From assembly GCA_023405815.1 (NCBI GenBank), contig JAEXXM010000054.1, forward strand, positions 51,030 through 115,029: a stretch of DNA of 64,000 nt, in the 5' to 3' direction. The DNA is from Pseudomonadota bacterium. GTDB taxonomy: Bacteria > Pseudomonadota > Alphaproteobacteria > Rhizobiales > Hyphomicrobiaceae. A program made the position numbers and the translations under genes. Each line of letters starts with the position of its first letter. Within the stretch, counting starts at the first letter, position 1. The notes under the pieces were generated by a model. It was not told where the DNA came from. It saw only the letters and a list, made by a program, of their open reading frames with translations, and did not search any database. This document shows positions 59,530 through 64,000 of the stretch, piece after piece.

Positions 59530-62500
59530 TGACGACCCGCGTGAGGGAAGACAATAAGACTGCGCTGACCGTCGCCGGCGTCCCCGAGGGGCTCGACGCG
59601 CTGGTTCTGGCGCAGCTTGTCGGCGAGGCTGCGGCGGAAAAGGCGCCCGGCACGCTGCTGCACGTCGCGCGCGATGACCGCCGTGTCGAGGCGCTCGAGC
59701 AGGGCCTGTCGTTCTTCGCCCCGCAGGTGCGCGTCATTTCCTTCCCCGCCTGGGACACGGTCCCCTATGACCGCGTCGGCCCGACCGCCGATATCGTCGC
59801 CCGCCGTATGGCGGCACTAGCCAAGCTGGCGCTCGCCGCGCACAAACATCCGACGGTCGTGCTGACGACGGTCAACGCCATCCTCCAGCGCATCCCTTCG
59901 CGCGCCTTCATCAAGCAGACGACGAAGGCGATGGCACCCGGCCAGCGGGTGGACATGGCGCGCCTGACGCAGCGCCTGGCGCGCATGGGCTATACGCGCT
60001 CGGGCACCGTGATGGAGCCGGGCGAGTACGCCGTGCGAGGCGGCATCCTCGATCTCTATCCCCCGGGACGATCGAGCCCCGTGCGTCTCGACTTCTTCGG
60101 CGACACGCTCGAAAGCATCAAGGCCTTCGACGTGACGACGCAGCGTACCACCAAGGCCGTGCAGAAGCTCGCCCTCATGCCGGTGAGCGAGGTCGCATTC
60201 GGCGAGGACGCGGAGAAGCTGTTCCGCGCCCGCTACGTCGAGCTTTTCGGCGGCGCCACCGGCGACGACCCGCTCTACGAGGCCGTGAGCACCGGTCACC
60301 GCTATCCCGGCCAGGAGCACTGGCTGCCGCTGTTCCACGATCATCTGGAGACGCTGTTCGATTATCTGCCGGATGTATCGATCAGCTTCGATCACCGCGT
60401 CGATGAATCGGCGAACAGCCGCTTCGACCAGATCGCCGAGCACTACGACGCGCGCGTTGAGGCGCTGGAGGAGCAGAAGTTCGGCGGCCCGCCCTACAAG
60501 CCGGTGCCGCCCGACCGCATGTTCCTCGATAAGGGCGAGTTCGCAAAGCAGATGGCGGCGCGCCGCTCATTCAGACTGACCCCGTTCGAGGAGGCCGACG
60601 CTCCCAACGTCCGCTCCTGGCGCGGCCGCGGTGGCCGCACCTTCGCTGCCGAGCGTCAGCAGGGCGACGTCAACGTGTTCGATGCCGTCGTCGGCCACAT
60701 CCGCCGCATCCAGAACGATCAGCGCCGCGTCATCGTCACCTCCTGGACGCCAGGCGCACGCGAGCGCCTCGTCACGCTTCTGACGGACCACGGACTGAAG
60801 GACGTTAAACGCGTCGAATCCTACGCTGAGGCCCTGGCGCTGCCCGGTACCGCGACCGGCGTCGGCGTGCTCGGCATGGAGCAGGGGTTCGAGACGCCCG
60901 AGCTCGTCGTCATCGGCGAGCAGGACATTCTCGGCGACCGCCTCGTGCGCCCGCGCCGCAAGCAGCGCTCGGCCGTCGACGTCTTGACCGAGGCGACGAG
61001 CCTCTCCGTCGGCGATCTCGTCGTGCACGCCGATCATGGCATCGGCCGCTTCGCTGGCTTGAAGACCATCACCGTCCTCAACGCCCCGCACGACTGTCTC
61101 GAGCTGCACTATGCCGGCGGCGACAAGCTGTTTCTCCCGGTCGAGAACATCGAGCTTTTGTCACGCTACGGCGCCGATGAATCGGACGCGCAACTCGACA
61201 AGCTCGGCGGCGTCGCCTGGCAGTCGCGCAAGGCCAGGCTCAAGCAGCGCCTGCGCGAGATCGCCTCCGAGCTGATCAAGATCGCGGCGCTGCGCCAGCT
61301 TAAGGAGGCGCCCGCCCTCGCGACACCCGACGGCGCCTACGACGAGTTCGTCGCCCGCTTCCCCTACGAGGAGACCGAGGACCAGGACACCAGCATCGAG
61401 GCGGTGCTGACCGATCTCGCCTCCGGCCGGCCAATGGATCGCCTCGTGTGCGGTGACGTCGGCTTCGGCAAGACGGAGGTCGCGCTGCGCGCTGCGTTCG
61501 TCGGAGCCATGAACGGGCTTCAGGTCGCGGTCGTCGTGCCGACGACGCTGCTCGCCCGCCAGCACTTCAAGACCTTCACCGAGCGCTTCAAGGGCTTGCC
61601 GATCAAGGTCGCCCAGGCCTCCCGACTCGTCGGCACCAAGGAGCTGGCCGACGTGAAGGAAGGCCTCAAAAGCGGCTCGATCGACATCGTCGTCGGCACG
61701 CACGCGCTGCTCGGCAAGTCGATCGAGTTCAAGCGCCTCGGCCTGCTCATCATCGACGAGGAGCAGCACTTCGGCGTCGGCCACAAGGAGCGCCTGAAGA
61801 AGCTGCGCGAGGACGTGCACGTCTTGACGTTGTCGGCGACGCCTATTCCGCGCACGCTTCAGTTGGCACTCACCGGCGTGCGCGAGCTTTCGCTCATCAC
61901 CACGCCGCCCGTCGACCGCCTCGCCGTGCGCACCTACATCTCGCCGTTTGATCCGATCATCATCCGCGACGCCTTGCGCCGCGAGCGCTATCGCGGCGGC
62001 CAGAGCTTCTATGTCGCCCCGCGCATCTCCGATCTCGACGAGATCGCCGACTTCCTGCGCGAGGCGGTGCCGGAATTGACCTTCGCGCGCGCCACTGGCC
62101 AGCTGACGCCCGGCGAGCTCGAGGACGTCATGACGGCCTTCTACGACGGCAAGTACGACATCCTGTTGTCGACCGCCATCGTCGAATCCGGCCTCGATCT
62201 GCCGAATGCGAATACGCTCATCGTGCATCGCGCCGACATGTTCGGCCTGGCGCAGCTCTATCAGTTGCGCGGCCGCGTCGGGCGCTCGAAGGCCCGCGCC
62301 TACGCCTACATCACCACCCCCGTCGGCAAGGCGCTCACCGAGGCCGCAGACAAGCGCCTCAAGGTGCTGCAGTCGCTCGATACGCTCGGCGCCGGCTTCT
62401 CGCTCGCCTCGCACGACCTCGACATCCGCGGCGCCGGCAATCTCCTCGGCGAGGAGCAGTCCGGCCACATTCGCGAGGTCGGCTTCGAGCTCTATCAGTC

Positions 62501-63026
62501 GATGCTGGAGGAAGCCGTCGCTTCGATGAAGGGCGGCGAGCTGGAGACGGCCGCGGATCAATGGAGCCCGACCATCTCGCTCGGCACCTCCGTGCTCATC
62601 CCCGAGAGCTACGTCGCCGACCTGCAACTCCGCCTCGGCCTCTATCGCCGGCTTTCCGGCCTGGAGACACGCGAGGAGATCGACAACTTCGCCTCCGAGC
62701 TGGTCGACCGCTTCGGTCCGCTGCCGGAGGAGGTCGAGCACTTGCTAGACGTCATGGAGATCAAGGCTTTGTGCCGTCAGGCGGGCGTGGCGCAGGTCGA
62801 TGCCGGCCCGCGCGGCGCCGTCGTCGCCTTCTACCGTAACGAGTTCGCGAACCCCGAGGGCTTGGTGTCTCTCGTGCAGGCTTCGCGCGGGATGATCAAG
62901 GTGCAGCCGGATCAGAAGCTCGTCTTCCGCGCCGAGTGGGATTTGCCGGCCGATCGGCTCAAGGGCGTGCGCGGGTTCGTCGGCCAGCTCGCCGGCGTCG
63001 CCGCCAAGGCCAGGAAGGCCGCTTAG
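59529..63026 (+). CDS. mfd: Transcription-repair coupling factor Mfd
   Basis: 1165-residue ATPase that removes RNA polymerase stalled at lesions and recruits UvrA. Domains in order: UvrB-like N-terminus (FPAWDTVPYDRVGPTADIVA), RNAP-interacting CarD-like domain (VGDLVVHADHGIGRFAGL), helicase core with Walker A CGDVGFGKTEVALRAA near 643 and DEEQHFGVGHKERLK, QLRGRVGRSKARAYAY motif VI, and TRCF C-terminal domain. Start ATG overlaps the sdhE stop. Complete and of normal family length. Confidence 0.97.
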   Translation: MTTRVREDNKTALTVAGVPEGLDALVLAQLVGEAAAEKAPGTLLHVARDDRRVEALEQGLSFFAPQVRVISFPAWDTVPYDRVGPTADIVARRMAALAKLALAAHKHPTVVLTTVNAILQRIPSRAFIKQTTKAMAPGQRVDMARLTQRLARMGYTRSGTVMEPGEYAVRGGILDLYPPGRSSPVRLDFFGDTLESIKAFDVTTQRTTKAVQKLALMPVSEVAFGEDAEKLFRARYVELFGGATGDDPLYEAVSTGHRYPGQEHWLPLFHDHLETLFDYLPDVSISFDHRVDESANSRFDQIAEHYDARVEALEEQKFGGPPYKPVPPDRMFLDKGEFAKQMAARRSFRLTPFEEADAPNVRSWRGRGGRTFAAERQQGDVNVFDAVVGHIRRIQNDQRRVIVTSWTPGARERLVTLLTDHGLKDVKRVESYAEALALPGTATGVGVLGMEQGFETPELVVIGEQDILGDRLVRPRRKQRSAVDVLTEATSLSVGDLVVHADHGIGRFAGLKTITVLNAPHDCLELHYAGGDKLFLPVENIELLSRYGADESDAQLDKLGGVAWQSRKARLKQRLREIASELIKIAALRQLKEAPALATPDGAYDEFVARFPYEETEDQDTSIEAVLTDLASGRPMDRLVCGDVGFGKTEVALRAAFVGAMNGLQVAVVVPTTLLARQHFKTFTERFKGLPIKVAQASRLVGTKELADVKEGLKSGSIDIVVGTHALLGKSIEFKRLGLLIIDEEQHFGVGHKERLKKLREDVHVLTLSATPIPRTLQLALTGVRELSLITTPPVDRLAVRTYISPFDPIIIRDALRRERYRGGQSFYVAPRISDLDEIADFLREAVPELTFARATGQLTPGELEDVMTAFYDGKYDILLSTAIVESGLDLPNANTLIVHRADMFGLAQLYQLRGRVGRSKARAYAYITTPVGKALTEAADKRLKVLQSLDTLGAGFSLASHDLDIRGAGNLLGEEQSGHIREVGFELYQSMLEEAVASMKGGELETAADQWSPTISLGTSVLIPESYVADLQLRLGLYRRLSGLETREEIDNFASELVDRFGPLPEEVEHLLDVMEIKALCRQAGVAQVDAGPRGAVVAFYRNEFANPEGLVSLVQASRGMIKVQPDQKLVFRAEWDLPADRLKGVRGFVGQLAGVAAKARKAA

Positions 63027-63136
63027 TCCACTGACGCGGTTCGACGTGCATGCGTAAGGGCGATGCACTATCTTCAGTTGCCGATTCTATCACGCAAACA
63101 ATTCTTGATTGCCTGAGCGCGGGGACGCGACGCCAC

Positions 63137-64000
63137 ATGGCCAATACTCAGATGATGGATCTCAATGGTCAGAAGATTGGTGAGGACGGGTTCGGTTTTG
63201 TAAGCCTTACTGACATTTGGATCGCTGCCGGACGCCCTGAATCGTTGACACCGGCACGCTGGATGCAGAACCCCGGACCGAAGCGCCTCGTCGATGCGTT
63301 CGAGAAAAAGGTAGGAAGATCCTACCTTAAGTCGAATTCGGCAGCTGGATCATGCCTTTACACGAAAAAAGGGCGCGGCGGCGCCACGTATGCGCACGCG
63401 TCAATCGCGCTGTCATACGCCAAAGCCCTAAGCCCCCAGCTTGAACTTGCAGTCAACGAGTTATTCCTTCGCTTCAAGGCCGACGCCGTAACCTTGGCGC
63501 TCGAGATACTCGACGACCTCACGGGCCAAGCAGAGTACGACCAGCTGCGGGTCGAACTCCGTCGCCTCGTCAAGGAGCACAACAAGCTGTCGGCAGGCGC
63601 AGCGCAGGATGCTGGCGTGACAAACTTCGAAGCTTACAACGGCGCGGGGCTGAAGGGCCTTTACAGCATGACGAAAGCACAGTTGCTCTATCGTAAAGGT
63701 CTACCAGAGGATGCTCATCATCTCGATCACGCCGGGCACGAAGAATTAGCCGCCAATTACTTTAAAGCGACGCAGGCCGCGGCACGACTGCAGCGAGACG
63801 CCAAAAAGGGAATCAAGGGACAGGCTCACGCGAACGAAGTGCACGAAAGCATCGGTACAGGCGTGAGAGCGACGATCGAGAGTTTCGGCGGCACAATGCC
63901 CGAGGACGAACCCGCGCTCGACCACATCAAGGAAGCTGAAAGGCGGCTAAAGGCGGTGACGCCGGATGGATTAGCTCCGCCGAAACCAAAGCGGCAGCGG
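63137..64000 (+). CDS. KilA-N protein with DinD-like C-terminal domain, 3'-truncated by the window edge
   Basis: Open frame of 288 codons without stop to the last base, so the C-terminus is outside. The first about 110 residues form a KilA-N DNA-binding domain (GFGFVSLTDIWIAAGRPES, YTKKGRGGATYAHASIALSY, LAVNELFLRFKAD). Residues about 165-275 match the DinD-like pattern: GLKGLYSMTKAQLLYRKGLP, LDHAGHEELAANYFKATQ, ANEVHESIGTGVRATIE and GGTMPEDEP. DinD of E. coli is damage-inducible and inhibits RecA filaments. It follows mfd by 110 bases; no LexA box of the alphaproteobacterial type (GTTC-N7-GTTC) is visible upstream. Confidence 0.83.
   Translation, partial: MANTQMMDLNGQKIGEDGFGFVSLTDIWIAAGRPESLTPARWMQNPGPKRLVDAFEKKVGRSYLKSNSAAGSCLYTKKGRGGATYAHASIALSYAKALSPQLELAVNELFLRFKADAVTLALEILDDLTGQAEYDQLRVELRRLVKEHNKLSAGAAQDAGVTNFEAYNGAGLKGLYSMTKAQLLYRKGLPEDAHHLDHAGHEELAANYFKATQAAARLQRDAKKGIKGQAHANEVHESIGTGVRATIESFGGTMPEDEPALDHIKEAERRLKAVTPDGLAPPKPKRQR

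Noticed and set aside
61161..62741. 526-codon minus-strand frame opposite mfd
   Set aside because: Antisense shadow; mfd helicase motifs are intact on the plus strand.
63027..63136. Possible LexA box upstream of the KilA-N gene
   Set aside because: No GTTC-N7-GTTC or close variant was found on either strand.
1..64000. tRNA, rRNA or CRISPR loci
   Set aside because: Intergenic gaps were read for cloverleaf ends and regular spaced repeats; none was found.

Overview
The window is a high-GC, gene-dense stretch of bacterial chromosome. Three sets of genes point to an alphaproteobacterium, most likely of the order Hyphomicrobiales: the RecG/SdhE/Mfd block with GlmU/GlmS and SPOR-domain proteins, an Omp25-like beta-barrel protein, and EF-P with its lysylation enzymes. 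The genus cannot be fixed from sequence reading alone. No rRNA, tRNA, CRISPR array or integrase gene was seen. The first gene (nirB) is cut at its 5' end and the last (a KilA-N/DinD-like gene) at its 3' end.

Region by region. (1) 1-7.3 kb: nitrate assimilation operon nirB-nirD-nasA-cobA, ending with a porin. (2) 7.25-9.7 kb, minus strand: a bufferin-type metallophore operon (BufA peptide, MNIO/DUF692 enzyme, DUF2063 partner, DoxX). (3) 9.97-12.6 kb: a 43-residue secreted peptide and three tandem CxxC peroxiredoxin-like paralogues, convergent with a LysR-type regulator. (4) 13.7-20.5 kb: 3-hydroxybutyrate dehydrogenase, secreted cupin, MFS transporter, secreted M12-type metalloprotease, a small secreted protein, DUF302 protein and patatin. 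(5) 20.5-25.4 kb: Tex, DUF454, heme oxygenase and an SH3 protein. (6) 25.9-31.9 kb: a compact five-gene cluster GNAT - asparagine synthetase-like - acyl carrier protein - AMP ligase - NAD synthetase-like. (7) 32-38.7 kb: CBS protein, glucokinase, molybdopterin oxidoreductase, small secreted Cys-containing peptides and an SbmA/BacA-like ABC transporter. (8) 38.9-44.1 kb: EF-P and its modification genes (EpmB-like, EpmA), interrupted by an outer membrane protein and an ArsR/SDR pair. (9) 44.0-45.05 kb: a 989-bp metal-responsive MerR/GDCCVxC cassette bounded by perfect 57-bp repeats of the efp 3' end. (10) 45-50.8 kb: LprI-like, papain-fold-like, monooxygenase, malonyl-CoA decarboxylase and two neutral zinc metallopeptidases. 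(11) 51.2-63 kb: housekeeping genes glmU, glmS, SPOR/TPR, DUF502, recG, sdhE, mfd. (12) the KilA-N/DinD-like gene, less GC-rich in impression.

The most interesting observation joins regions 2-4. Six intergenic sites share one architecture: four 4-bp elements at strict 11-bp spacing, ideally ATAG-N7-CTAT-N7-(A/T)GAG-N7-CTAT, followed directly by TTCA. They are oriented towards the bufferin operon, the peptide/peroxiredoxin operon, the LysR/bdhA gap, the secreted cupin, the small secreted protein and the DUF302 protein. The layout resembles OxyR-type LysR operators, and a LysR regulator with a CxxxC pair sits in the middle. This suggests an undescribed local regulon coupling metal-binding peptides to thiol/oxidative stress functions. 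Regulator and site are linked here by inference only.
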